From Pseudomonadota bacterium (GTDB taxonomy: Bacteria; Myxococcota_A; UBA796; UBA9615): 64,000 nucleotides of DNA. Location of the stretch: contig JAAESI010000024.1 in NCBI GenBank assembly GCA_024229515.1, forward strand, positions 62,001-126,000. The letters run 5' to 3'. The position numbers and the translations under genes are program-made. How positions within the stretch are numbered: position 1 is the stretch's first letter; each line of letters starts with the position of its first letter. This document shows, in pieces, positions 26,348 to 34,811 of the stretch. The notes below the pieces were generated by a model. The model was not told where the DNA came from and made no database searches. It saw only the letters and a program-made list of their open reading frames with translations.

Positions 26348-28219
26348 ATGATGCGAGCCCTCCCCGCGCTGTTGATCACCCTGCTCCTGGCAACCGGGGC
26401 GACGTCCATCGCATGGGCTGCCCAGCCGTTCGACCGCTGGGAGCGAATGAATGAGTCCGAGCGGTACGAAGACGTCGCCGAGCAGATCCGGAAGTGGTTC
26501 GAAAAGAACGCGGATCACGAGCTGGCGCCGGATGCGACCCGCCTGCTCGCCGAGGCCGAGTACCACGTGATGATGGCGGGCACGCCGACCGTGGATGCGC
26601 TCGCGGCGTACCGCGCGGAGTTCCCCGACGGCCCCCGCGAGCCCGAGGCGTTCGAGGCCCACGCCACCCTGAGCTTCTACACCGCGTCGTCGGACGGCAC
26701 CGAGGCCGGCTTCCGCGCGGTGGCGGAGGAGTTCCCGGGCACCAAGGCCGCCGGCGAAGCGCTCCTGCGGGCCGAGGAGGCAGGCTTCAACGAGTCGGTC
26801 AGCGAAGGCTCGGCGGCGGCGATGTCCCGCTACCTGGGGCTGTACCCCGAGTCCCCCAACGCGGCCACCGCGACCCGCTTGTGGCGGACGCGCGCCTGGG
26901 ACGAGGCCGAGACGCTCAACACGCTGCAAGGCTGGATCCAGCTGCGCATGGAGGATCCCGAGCACCCGCGCGCGGATGAAGCGTGGATGCTCGAGCAGGC
27001 CCTGGCCCTGCAAGAGCTTCCCCCCAAGGCGTCGACCGAGGCGCTGCTCAAGCTCGCCCGCCGGTACGAGGGCACGCCCACCGGCTGGGAGACGCTGCGC
27101 CGGGTGGTGAGCCGATCCAGTGTCCGCTTCTCCACCGCCGAGGGGGTGGGCCTGCTGGACGCGGTCCTGACCGATGGCGACTCCATCGAGATGATCGAGG
27201 CCGGCTTGATGCAGGCGGTCACCGTGGAAGCGCCCGGACGTCTCCCCGAGACGGCGACGTTCGAGTTCGGCCTCGAGGTCGAGGTCGAGGGCCGCAACTG
27301 GGAGTGGTGGGACGCCCGCGCGGCCAGCCACGCCGGCACCTGGGGCGGTGAGATCACGCCGCTGCCGGAGCGTGTCGGGCCCGCGCTGCACTGGCTCACC
27401 GGCGCCACCCCCTGCCGCCTCCCCCACCTCACCGACGCCCGCGTGCGGGTCCGGCTGAAGCAGGAAAAGAAGAAGGAGGACTGGATCCTCCCCGTCTCGC
27501 TGGACACCCCTTGCGGCGGCGTCGTGCCGCTGGCCGTGCGCTACGGCCCCGGCGGCGTGGTCGACGCGACCGCTCAGGTGGTGGACGCGGGCATCGACCC
27601 GGTGATCGAGCCGGTGGCGGTGCGGGCGGGAGGCCTGGCCTGGAGCTGCGCGGGCGCGCTGCACGTCGAAGATACCGGACTGTGGCTCACCTGCAGCGGC
27701 TGGGAGGTCTCTCGCTGGGGCCAGGGGCTGCTGTTCCGACCGCCGCCCCTGGGCGTCGCGAGCGCCACCGGCAACCCGGAGCACGGCGCCCTCGCGGCGC
27801 TTCCAGTCGACGACACCCATCGCTGGCTGGCGCTCGATGTGCCCACCTCGTGGCACTTCGGAGGGGGCCCCGCGTGCCCGCTCCCGGATGATCCCCCGGA
27901 CCCGGCTCCGTTGGCCGAGGGAGCCGAGCCGCCCCCCGCCGTCGAGCCCACCGGACCGGCCCCCGAGATGCCGTTGTGGGTGCACCCGAGCCTGACGGCG
28001 ACGGTCGACCGCACCGAGGACGTCGACGGCGACGGCAAGCTGGATCGCGTCGCCTTCCTCGCCCCCCGGGGCGAGCACCCGGCCTGGATCGTCGTCACAC
28101 TGGCGTCGTTCGGCCCGGACCTGTCGTGGACGGCGCCGTGGCGCGGCGAGATTCTGCCGGAAGGCTCCACGCTGAGCCGCGAAGGCTGCGGCTACCGCGT
28201 CGAGGGGCCCGAAGGCTGA
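26348..28219 (+). CDS. Secreted TPR-like protein of unknown function
   Basis: 623 residues. Cleavable signal peptide (about 1-24, LLATGATSIAWA). Residues ~30-270 are helical and TPR/outer-membrane-assembly-like (ATRLLAEAEYHVMMAG, TAGEALLRAEEAGF-like units), suggesting a scaffold. The middle (~290-520) is beta-rich, followed by a Pro-rich linker and a DVDGDGKLDRVAF segment, an EF-hand-like Asp-rich calcium motif also seen in FG-GAP/VCBS repeats. Divergent from the DUF4175 operon with 86 bp between them, and its TGATG junction couples it to the GT-C protein downstream. I do not recognise the family. Confidence 0.65.
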   Translation: MMRALPALLITLLLATGATSIAWAAQPFDRWERMNESERYEDVAEQIRKWFEKNADHELAPDATRLLAEAEYHVMMAGTPTVDALAAYRAEFPDGPREPEAFEAHATLSFYTASSDGTEAGFRAVAEEFPGTKAAGEALLRAEEAGFNESVSEGSAAAMSRYLGLYPESPNAATATRLWRTRAWDEAETLNTLQGWIQLRMEDPEHPRADEAWMLEQALALQELPPKASTEALLKLARRYEGTPTGWETLRRVVSRSSVRFSTAEGVGLLDAVLTDGDSIEMIEAGLMQAVTVEAPGRLPETATFEFGLEVEVEGRNWEWWDARAASHAGTWGGEITPLPERVGPALHWLTGATPCRLPHLTDARVRVRLKQEKKKEDWILPVSLDTPCGGVVPLAVRYGPGGVVDATAQVVDAGIDPVIEPVAVRAGGLAWSCAGALHVEDTGLWLTCSGWEVSRWGQGLLFRPPPLGVASATGNPEHGALAALPVDDTHRWLALDVPTSWHFGGGPACPLPDDPPDPAPLAEGAEPPPAVEPTGPAPEMPLWVHPSLTATVDRTEDVDGDGKLDRVAFLAPRGEHPAWIVVTLASFGPDLSWTAPWRGEILPEGSTLSREGCGYRVEGPEG

Positions 28220-30432
28220 TGGAAGCCTGGCTGGACGACCCGCGCCGGGGGCTCGCCGCCGTCCTCGCCTTCACCGCGTTCTGGTTCCTGCTGTTCTGCG
28301 CCGTCGACCGACGGCTCCCCGACGACCACGACGACTTCTACACCGCCGACAGCACGTGGGAGCTCGCCGACCTGAAGGAGGCGAGCTTCTTCGAGCAGCC
28401 CGGCATCCTGTTCGACCACTTCAGCCGCGGCAAGCTCCACCCGCGCCTCGCCCAGGTGACCCTCGTGGGGAGCCTGTCGGTGTTCGGCCGCAGCCGCTTC
28501 GTCTACCGCGCGACCAACCTGCCGTTTCTGCTCCTGCTCGTCGCGGGCACCTGGCTGCTGGCCCGAGAACTCGCCGGGCATCGGTTCGCGTTCCTCGCCG
28601 CGTTTGCCACCGCAAACGTACCGATGGTCATCAACTACAGCCGCAAGTGGGACATCCAGTTCCACGCCGCGGCCCTGACACCGCTGGGGCTGTGGCTTGC
28701 GATAGCGGCGCTACGCAGCGAACAGGCGCGCTCGATGAGGCTCTGGCTGGCGTTCGGTGCCTGGCAGGGACTGCGGCTCTACACCCACCCGATCGTGATG
28801 CCCGACGTGGTCGTGACGATGGGGGTCGTGGCGGTGATCTCGATCCCGCACGCGAAGGTCTCGGGCAAGTCGATCGCCAAGACCCTGCTGGGGGTCGGCA
28901 GCGCCGCCGCGGCCTGCTTCGCGGTGGGCCTGTACTACCTCGGCATCGCCGGCGACGTGATCGGCGAACCCGAGTACTCGCTGCGCCGGTACCTCGTGCA
29001 CCGCGGCAGCTACTCGGAGACCGGGTGGTGGTTCGAATCGGACCTGCTCGCGAAGGCCGACCTCAGCTACACGCTGCTGGCCGAAGTGGTCTGGCTGCAC
29101 GCCATGCCGCTGCTGTTCGCGCTGCTGGTCCCCGGTCTGCTCCTGCTGCCGCTGGTGCTGCTGCGCAAGAGCCTGTGGGCGGGCACCGAGCCCGGGCTGA
29201 GGCTCCTGATGATGCTCCTGGCCCTGCCGACGATGGCGCAGATCCCGCCGATCCTGCTGGGAACCAGCAACCGCGCCTACCTCAACGACTGGGTGTTCCT
29301 GACCCCCGCGATCGTCATCCTCGCGATGATGGGGCTGCGGGCGGCCGCCGTCAGCCTCGGCGATGGCACCGCGCGATGGAGCCGGCGGTGGGCGATCGCC
29401 CTGCTGGTGAGCGGCTCGCTCTACCACGCACTCCCGTGGGGCGCGTTCCTCGTCGTCGGCGACCCGATCGCGCAGCCGCTGGACTACAACAACTTGATCC
29501 TGGGGCCCTTCACGCGCTCCTCATCGGGCCGCCACTACACGACCCACCACGTGCCCACCCGGTTCCCCTTCGCGGGCACGGCGCTGGCCAAGACCGTGGC
29601 CGAGCTCCAGCCAGACACGACCCAGCCGGCGAGGTTCGGGCTCGTGGATCTGACCTGGGACCCCAGCGCCCAGGGGAGCCGCGGCTGCCACATGGGCGCG
29701 CCCGAGGACGAGGCGGGCTGGTCCTGGGCCCCGCCGCGGAAGCTGAACGTGTGGGCCCGCGAGGTGTCTCCGTGGCCGTTCGTGTTCGAGGGCTTCCCGA
29801 CGACGCGCTCAGTGCGGCCGGACCACGATCTGGACGCCGCCGCGTCCTCCTGGTCGGTCTACCGGCCGCAGGAACACATCGACATGGACGACTTCGAGGC
29901 CGGGGACGAGGTCACGGTCGCGGTGGTCGGCGGGGACGAGGAGCGCGATGCGGGCACCGCGGACGCTCCCCCCGCGCCGGAGACGGCCCCCGAAGCGGAG
30001 ACCACGCCCGAACCCGAGCGCACCCTCCCCCGCCCCGTCGTGGTCCGACTGTGGGTACACAGCGCCCCGTTCTGGAGTCGCGAGACGTTCGCCTGCAACC
30101 CGGACGAGCGGCTCCCCGAGGGGTTCTTCGACGAAGCGGTGAAGCGGGCCGGCCAGCGCTTCCCCGAGGGCAAGTACCTGGGCACGTTGACCGATCCGGC
30201 CGGCTGGCTGGTCGCTCGGGCGGTGGAGTGGGACCGCACCCGCGCCTACATCGGCACGGCGCTGCTGTACGACCTGGGGGAACCGTCGGCGCAGCCGGCG
30301 CCCGAGCCGGAGCCTGAAGCCGAGCCGCTGCCGGACCCCGAAGGCGACTCAGCGGCTCCCGCGGACGAGGACGAAGTCCAGCTCGATGGCGGCTCCGGGG
30401 AGCCGCTGCCCGGTGCCCCAGACGCTGGCTAG
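28219..30432 (+). CDS. GT-C-type membrane glycosyltransferase-like protein
   Basis: ATG 28219 overlaps the stop of the upstream gene (TGATG). 737 residues: about ten membrane helices in residues ~12-415, then a ~320-residue periplasmic part ending in Pro/Glu repeats. The first loop has DDHDDFYTADSTWELADL, an acidic motif in the place where GT-C enzymes of the ArnT/PMT type carry their catalytic Asp residues. Such enzymes transfer sugars from polyprenyl-phosphate donors on the outer face of the inner membrane. Acceptor unknown. The 3' end is antisense to the next gene over 84 bp. Confidence 0.7.
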   Translation: MEAWLDDPRRGLAAVLAFTAFWFLLFCAVDRRLPDDHDDFYTADSTWELADLKEASFFEQPGILFDHFSRGKLHPRLAQVTLVGSLSVFGRSRFVYRATNLPFLLLLVAGTWLLARELAGHRFAFLAAFATANVPMVINYSRKWDIQFHAAALTPLGLWLAIAALRSEQARSMRLWLAFGAWQGLRLYTHPIVMPDVVVTMGVVAVISIPHAKVSGKSIAKTLLGVGSAAAACFAVGLYYLGIAGDVIGEPEYSLRRYLVHRGSYSETGWWFESDLLAKADLSYTLLAEVVWLHAMPLLFALLVPGLLLLPLVLLRKSLWAGTEPGLRLLMMLLALPTMAQIPPILLGTSNRAYLNDWVFLTPAIVILAMMGLRAAAVSLGDGTARWSRRWAIALLVSGSLYHALPWGAFLVVGDPIAQPLDYNNLILGPFTRSSSGRHYTTHHVPTRFPFAGTALAKTVAELQPDTTQPARFGLVDLTWDPSAQGSRGCHMGAPEDEAGWSWAPPRKLNVWAREVSPWPFVFEGFPTTRSVRPDHDLDAAASSWSVYRPQEHIDMDDFEAGDEVTVAVVGGDEERDAGTADAPPAPETAPEAETTPEPERTLPRPVVVRLWVHSAPFWSRETFACNPDERLPEGFFDEAVKRAGQRFPEGKYLGTLTDPAGWLVARAVEWDRTRAYIGTALLYDLGEPSAQPAPEPEPEAEPLPDPEGDSAAPADEDEVQLDGGSGEPLPGAPDAG

Positions 30433-31074
30433 CCGCTCGATCTCCGGGAACCCGTCCGACGACCAGCCGATGGGGTCCATGCTCTCGACCCGGATGCGAT
30501 CCTCGGCCAGCCGCGTGGTGACCACTTCAGCCCGCCGGGACTCGTCCGTGGCCGACGTGCTCAGCAGCAGCCAGCCCTTGGCCTCCGCGCCGATGGTGCG
30601 CGCCATCGTGCCGATGAGGGCGCCGGAGACGGTCACGCGGCCGTCCCGCTTGCTGGCGTCCAGCCCCCGCAGGATCGGCTTGGCGGCGCGATCGCCCTTA
30701 CCGTCGTCGGACTCGAGCTTCGTCAGGTCGAACTGGAACTCGCCCGTGACCGAGTCCCAGTTCCGGCTGTCGAGGCTGAGGGCCCCGGCCAGGGGAGCGC
30801 GGAAGGAGACCGTGCGCTCGATGTCCGGGTCGAGCCCGAACACGACGGTGATCTCGCCGCCGTCAGCGATCGTCCAGGGCACCTTGCCGGTGTAGTCGAC
30901 CGGCAGCGGGGCGCGGTAGAGGGGATCCTCGTGCCGGGCCGAGGTCCACCACCACTGGAAGCGGCCCTCGATGCGCTTGATCGCCTGCGGGGTGTCGGGG
31001 GGACGCGCGACGAGGCACGCCGTCGCCACCCCGAGGAAGACGGCGACGTACAGCGCGATGCGGGTCAACTTCAT
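30349..31074 (-). CDS. Hypothetical YceI-like exported protein
   Basis: Start ATG 31074 gives MKLTRIALYVAVFLGVATACLVA, a signal peptide or anchor with Cys at residue 20; lipoprotein processing is possible although the lipobox is poor. The remaining ~215 residues are predominantly beta, with SFRAPLAGALSLDSRNWDSVTGEFQFDL and a SGALIGTMARTIG segment, reminiscent of a YceI-type lipocalin-like barrel, but I would not assign that firmly. It is convergent with the GT-C gene (84-bp overlap) and lies directly downstream of tRNA-Leu on the same strand. Confidence 0.6.
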   Translation of the reverse strand: MKLTRIALYVAVFLGVATACLVARPPDTPQAIKRIEGRFQWWWTSARHEDPLYRAPLPVDYTGKVPWTIADGGEITVVFGLDPDIERTVSFRAPLAGALSLDSRNWDSVTGEFQFDLTKLESDDGKGDRAAKPILRGLDASKRDGRVTVSGALIGTMARTIGAEAKGWLLLSTSATDESRRAEVVTTRLAEDRIRVESMDPIGWSSDGFPEIERLASVWGTGQRLPGAAIELDFVLVRGSR

Positions 31075-31083
31075 GGTGATGAT

Positions 31084-31170
31084 TGGTACCGAAGGTGGGA
31101 CTTGAACCCACACGACCTGAAGGTCAACGGATTTTGAATCCGGCGCGTCTACCGATTCCGCCACTTCGGC
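31084..31170 (-). tRNA. tRNA-Leu (anticodon CAA)
   Basis: Minus-strand 87-nt cloverleaf with a class II long variable arm: acceptor GCCGAAG at the 5' end pairing with CTTCGGT, D-arm TGGCGGAATCGGTAGACGC, anticodon loop TTCAAAA, T-arm GGTTCAAGTCC, and an encoded CCA at 31084-31086. The long arm and D-loop are typical of bacterial tRNA-Leu, which reads UUG. Confidence 0.95.
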
Positions 31171-31242
31171 CCGGCGCAAGCCTGCGTCCGTGGCCGAGCC
31201 GTGTCAATCCGTCGCGACCGTCGTCTCGGGATGGTTCTGCAC

Positions 31243-32064
31243 TCACGAGAACCAGTACTGCAGCACCCCCGGCGGCAGGTCGGCGTCCCCCTCGGCTTGC
31301 TCCACGGGCACGGCGTGGGCCTGCCCGGCGGCGTCGAGGTACCCGTAGACCAGCGCCTTGGGGGGGAGCCGATCGTCGGTGATCTCCGTGCCGAAGATGC
31401 CCTGGACCGTCGGGTCCGCTAGGTAGCGCTCGTACATCGTCTTGGCGCCGGCCCCGAGGATCCCGGGCTTCTTGCGCAGCACCTGGGCCGTGGGCCAGCG
31501 GGTGCGGGCGTCCGACCAGACGGTGCGCGTCGAGGGCACCGGCTCCAGCTTCAGCCCCTGGCTCTCCCCCTGCAGCGCGCGGCCGTCACGCTGGGTCCAG
31601 AGGGAACCCGTCTGCCGGTCCATCATCACCAGCGCGTCGCGCCAGAGGCGCCCGGACGACATGAAGTCGTACTCGAGGGTTTCACCGGATTCCGTTGTGA
31701 TGTTCGGAAAGTAAACTACCCCCGCTTGCACAAGCGGTCACCAGGAGACGAGGAGGGCCTCTGCTCCAATCTCGTCGTTCACGACCTCGTGACCCTCGAG
31801 GTACCAGGTCGAGTAGACGCGCACCTCGCCGGCGCGTTCGACCACGATCACGGGCTCATCGGCGTCCATGAACCTGTCCGCCTGATCGACGTCCGCCCAG
31901 GTCGGATGATCGACCGGGGGGATCGCGCCGGGGGCGAGCATTTTGTACATCGGCTCGACCTCGACGACCTCGTACGACGCGCTGTCCGCCGAGCTGGCGA
32001 TGATCGACTCGGGGATGCTGGTCGCGCAGCCGGTCAGGAGCGCCAGGAGGATCGCCAGCCTCAC
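31243..32064 (-). CDS. DUF3179 lipoprotein with in-frame TGA at the conserved Cys (candidate selenoprotein)
   Basis: One reading frame from GTG 32064 to the stop at 31243, broken only by TGA at 31738-31740 (codon 109). The first 108 codons give a lipoprotein signal (LLTGC, Cys 13) and the DUF3179 N-terminal half (MYKMLAPGAIPPVDHPTW, YLEGHEVVNDEIG). After the TGA the same frame continues PLVQAGVVYF, then SGRLWRDALVMMDRQTGSLW, the family's C-terminal half. In DUF3179 proteins the matching position is Cys (usually CPLC or CPLT), so the TGA replaces a conserved Cys. Downstream RNA can form a small stem-loop at a plausible SECIS distance (14-33 nt after the TGA). GTGA overlap with the 4Fe-4S gene upstream. 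The alternative is a pseudogene with one nonsense change. Confidence 0.65.
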
Positions 32065-33473
32065 GCCTTGGGGCGCCCTCGGAGCGCGTCCTTGAACGCC
32101 GACCAGGGTTTGCCATCGCCGTCGTAGCGGCCGCCGAAGGTCCCGTTCTCCAGCTTGAGCACGCCCCGCGGGCAGACCGCCGCGCAGACGCCACAGCCCA
32201 CGCAGGAGGCGCGCACGATGTTCTCGCCCCGCTGGGCGTAGGAGCGCACGTCGATCCCCATCTCGCAGTACGTCGAGCAGTTGCCGCAGGAGATGCACTG
32301 ACCCCCGTTGGTGGTGATGCGGAAACGGCTGAAGAAGCGCTGGAAGATGCCGAGGATCGCCGCCTGGGGGCAGCCGTACCGGCACCACACCCGCGACCCC
32401 ATCAGCGGATAGAAGCCGACGCCGACCACCCCGCTGAAGGCCATCACGATGAAGAGCCCGTAGGTCTTCCAGAACAGCTCTGAGCCGTCGCTTCCGAGGA
32501 GTTTCCGGCCGGTTGCATCGTTGACCCACAAGAGCACCGTGAAGAGGACGATGAACACCAGGACGCCGTGGATCGACCAACGCTCGAACTTCCACGCCTT
32601 CTCTGACTTGTCACTCAACTGACGGAAGGGGTCGCCAAACGTTTCAGCCAATCCACCGCACCCGCAGACCCACGAGCAGTACCAGCGCTTGCCGAAGAAC
32701 CAGGTCAGCACCGGGACCGCGCCCAGGGCCATGACCGCGCTCCAGATCACCATGAAGCGACCGACGGCGTGGCCGCTCCACTCCTTCGCGATCATGCCGC
32801 CCTCCCCGATCACGTAGTCGAATGGAAGCAGGTAGTCGGGCTTCAGCGGCCAGAAGTAGGTGAAGTAGAAGTCCTGGGCCCAGATCTTCTTGAGCACGCC
32901 GGGCAGCAGGAACGCCAACCCCAGTTGGAAGAACATCACCGAGGCGGTGCGGATGAGCTGGTACCGGTTGTGGCGGTACTTCAGGAACATCCGCCCGCCG
33001 AAGATCAGCACGAGCAGCGTGTAGAGGAATCCGTACAGGAACCAATGATCTGCGGGACTGCCCGTGAGCTTCTGGGCGAAGGGGTCGAGCAGTTGGTACC
33101 CGCCCTCGAGGGCCTCTCCGTGCCAGTACAGGACGACGTAGAAGGTCGTGACCGCGATGCCGGCGAGCCACGCCAGCGCTCCCCTGTTGGCGAGGCTGCT
33201 GTGGAAGATCCCGTGGTTCTTGATCCCCGGGGTGGTGTGGCCGTAGCCGGACCACAGGTAGCCGATCGACCCGACGGCGATGAGGCCGAACATGGTCGGC
33301 GCGGCCCACGACGCGGAGCCGAACACCTTGGGCGCGAACAGGGCCAGCGTGAACATGACCGAGCCGGCGCCGACCAGCGCCAGGAACGCCTTCTCCAGCG
33401 CGGTGGGGGTGCGGGCTTCGGGGCCCACGCGGGCGGGGCGGGCGCCGCCGATCTGAACGAGGGTGGTGCTCAT
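32061..33473 (-). CDS. Membrane polyferredoxin (NosR/NapH/CcoG-like 4Fe-4S protein)
   Basis: 470 residues. Several membrane helices: two near 32-75, two or more in 100-205, and others at ~220-245, 295-315 and 340-360. Cytoplasmic CysxxxCys clusters: WYCSWVCGCGG (~267) and CRYGCP (~370) follow the pattern of NapH/NosR/CcoG membrane redox proteins, and two ferredoxin clusters are present near the C-terminus, CISCGNCSTYC (~395) and CVGCGVCAAVCP (~427). Likely carries electrons between a cytoplasmic donor and a periplasmic or membrane acceptor. The FAD reductase encoded just upstream (ATGA overlap) is a natural electron source and the DUF3179 lipoprotein downstream a possible acceptor; both are inference. 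Confidence 0.85.
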   Translation of the reverse strand: MSTTLVQIGGARPARVGPEARTPTALEKAFLALVGAGSVMFTLALFAPKVFGSASWAAPTMFGLIAVGSIGYLWSGYGHTTPGIKNHGIFHSSLANRGALAWLAGIAVTTFYVVLYWHGEALEGGYQLLDPFAQKLTGSPADHWFLYGFLYTLLVLIFGGRMFLKYRHNRYQLIRTASVMFFQLGLAFLLPGVLKKIWAQDFYFTYFWPLKPDYLLPFDYVIGEGGMIAKEWSGHAVGRFMVIWSAVMALGAVPVLTWFFGKRWYCSWVCGCGGLAETFGDPFRQLSDKSEKAWKFERWSIHGVLVFIVLFTVLLWVNDATGRKLLGSDGSELFWKTYGLFIVMAFSGVVGVGFYPLMGSRVWCRYGCPQAAILGIFQRFFSRFRITTNGGQCISCGNCSTYCEMGIDVRSYAQRGENIVRASCVGCGVCAAVCPRGVLKLENGTFGGRYDGDGKPWSAFKDALRGRPKA

Positions 33474-34753
33474 GCCGCCACCTTTCCGCTCAACGCGGCG
33501 ACGATGTCGCGGTCCCAGCGACGGTAGAACTCCGGGTCGAACATCGCCTCCCGCAGGTGGGCCAGCACGTACGCGAGGTCGCGCCCTTCCTCGATCCAGC
33601 GCTCGCAGACCCGGTGACGCATGCGGATGCCGAGCACGCTGATGCCGCTGAGCTTGCCGTCTTCAGTCTCGACCAGCCGGCAGGCGTGGCGGCGGTCGGG
33701 CGAGATCCAGGCGAGGCTCGGGAGCTGGTGGTGGGCCATCGCGCTGGGGACGTAGCCGTAGACCTGGTACTCCAGGTCGAAGAACTTGGCCGAGTTGAAC
33801 CAGGTCCCGCTGTCGTACTCGTCGGAGGCGCCGAGCAGGTTGCGGGCAGCCACCTCGCCCATCATTCGGCCCGTGTACCAGACCGCCTGAATCAGGTCCC
33901 GATGCCCCTCGGGGGTCTTGACCTGGGCGCAGTCGCCGGCGGCGTAGATGCCTTCGACGTTCGTGACCAACGTGCGGTCCACGAGGATCCCGCGGTCCGT
34001 CGCGATCGGCGATCCGGCGCAGACGGTGAGGTTGGGGCGCACGCCGGCGGTGAGGCCGACGAAGCCGACTTCGACCCGATCGCCCTTGGAGTCGACGATC
34101 GCTCCGACCTGGCCGGTGCCGTCATCCACGATCTCGGTCAGCTCGGTCTCCAGCCGGAGGTCGATCCCCTCGGCGCGGATGACCTCACCGACGATGTCGC
34201 CCTCCTCGGCGGGGAGCACGTGGTTCCAGTAGGCGTGCTCGCGCACGAGGAACGTGACGTCGATCCCGCGGGTGTGGAACATCTCCGCGAGCTCGACCCC
34301 TATCAGGCCCCCACCCACGATCGCGGCGTGCTTCAGGCCCACGGACGCGGCCTCGATCGCCTGCAGGTCCTGGAGGCTCACCATGCCGCTGACGCCGCGC
34401 AGATCCTGGCCGGGCCAGCCGAACTTGTTGGGCTTGCTCCCGACCGCCAGCAGCAGCTTGTCGAACGGGATGGTGCGGGCGCCGTCCAGGTGCAACTGGC
34501 GGCCCTCGACGTCGATGGAGGTGACCCAGCGGCGCACGAGATCGATCCGGTTGCGGGGCCAGAAGTGATCCTCGTAGGGCTTCACATCCTCCCACCGCAT
34601 GTGGCCCATGTAGACGTACATCAGGGCGGGCCGGGACCAGTGGTGGTCCGTCTCCCCCGAGATCAGGGTGATGCGCACCGAGCTGTCCAGCTTGCGTAGG
34701 TGCCGCGCGGCGGTCACGCCCGCGATGCCGTTGCCGACGATGGCGACGTGCAT
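33470..34753 (-). CDS. FAD-dependent NAD(P)H oxidoreductase
   Basis: ATG 34753 is the start because the FAD Rossmann motif follows at once (HVAIVGNGIAGVTAARHL); an upstream in-frame extension is low-complexity. 427 residues. Second nucleotide fold AAIVGGGLIGVELAEMF (~175) binds NAD(P)H, and GIYAAGDCAQ (~290) is the FAD-contacting GD motif. Similar to NirB N-terminal and rubredoxin-reductase-type proteins, plus a ~90-residue C-terminal extension. Cytoplasmic. ATGA coupling to the membrane 4Fe-4S protein suggests it feeds electrons into it. Confidence 0.85.
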   Translation of the reverse strand: MHVAIVGNGIAGVTAARHLRKLDSSVRITLISGETDHHWSRPALMYVYMGHMRWEDVKPYEDHFWPRNRIDLVRRWVTSIDVEGRQLHLDGARTIPFDKLLLAVGSKPNKFGWPGQDLRGVSGMVSLQDLQAIEAASVGLKHAAIVGGGLIGVELAEMFHTRGIDVTFLVREHAYWNHVLPAEEGDIVGEVIRAEGIDLRLETELTEIVDDGTGQVGAIVDSKGDRVEVGFVGLTAGVRPNLTVCAGSPIATDRGILVDRTLVTNVEGIYAAGDCAQVKTPEGHRDLIQAVWYTGRMMGEVAARNLLGASDEYDSGTWFNSAKFFDLEYQVYGYVPSAMAHHQLPSLAWISPDRRHACRLVETEDGKLSGISVLGIRMRHRVCERWIEEGRDLAYVLAHLREAMFDPEFYRRWDRDIVAALSGKVAA

Positions 34754-34811
34754 GGGTCTCCTCCTCTTCCCGGTCGGGATCGTACCTGGGTACGTGGAGG
34801 GCGAAGTTTGG

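Noticed and set aside
27976-28218. N-terminal extension of the GT-C protein upstream of 28219
   Set aside because: It overlaps the upstream coding gene throughout and reads as Arg/Gly-rich shadow sequence; ATG 28219 with a TGATG junction is the natural start.
31243-31731. Separate 162-residue gene starting at MQAGVVYF
   Set aside because: Its start has no ribosome-binding site (the codon rendered as M is internal) and the frame is continuous with the upstream half; it is the C-terminal half of the DUF3179 gene.
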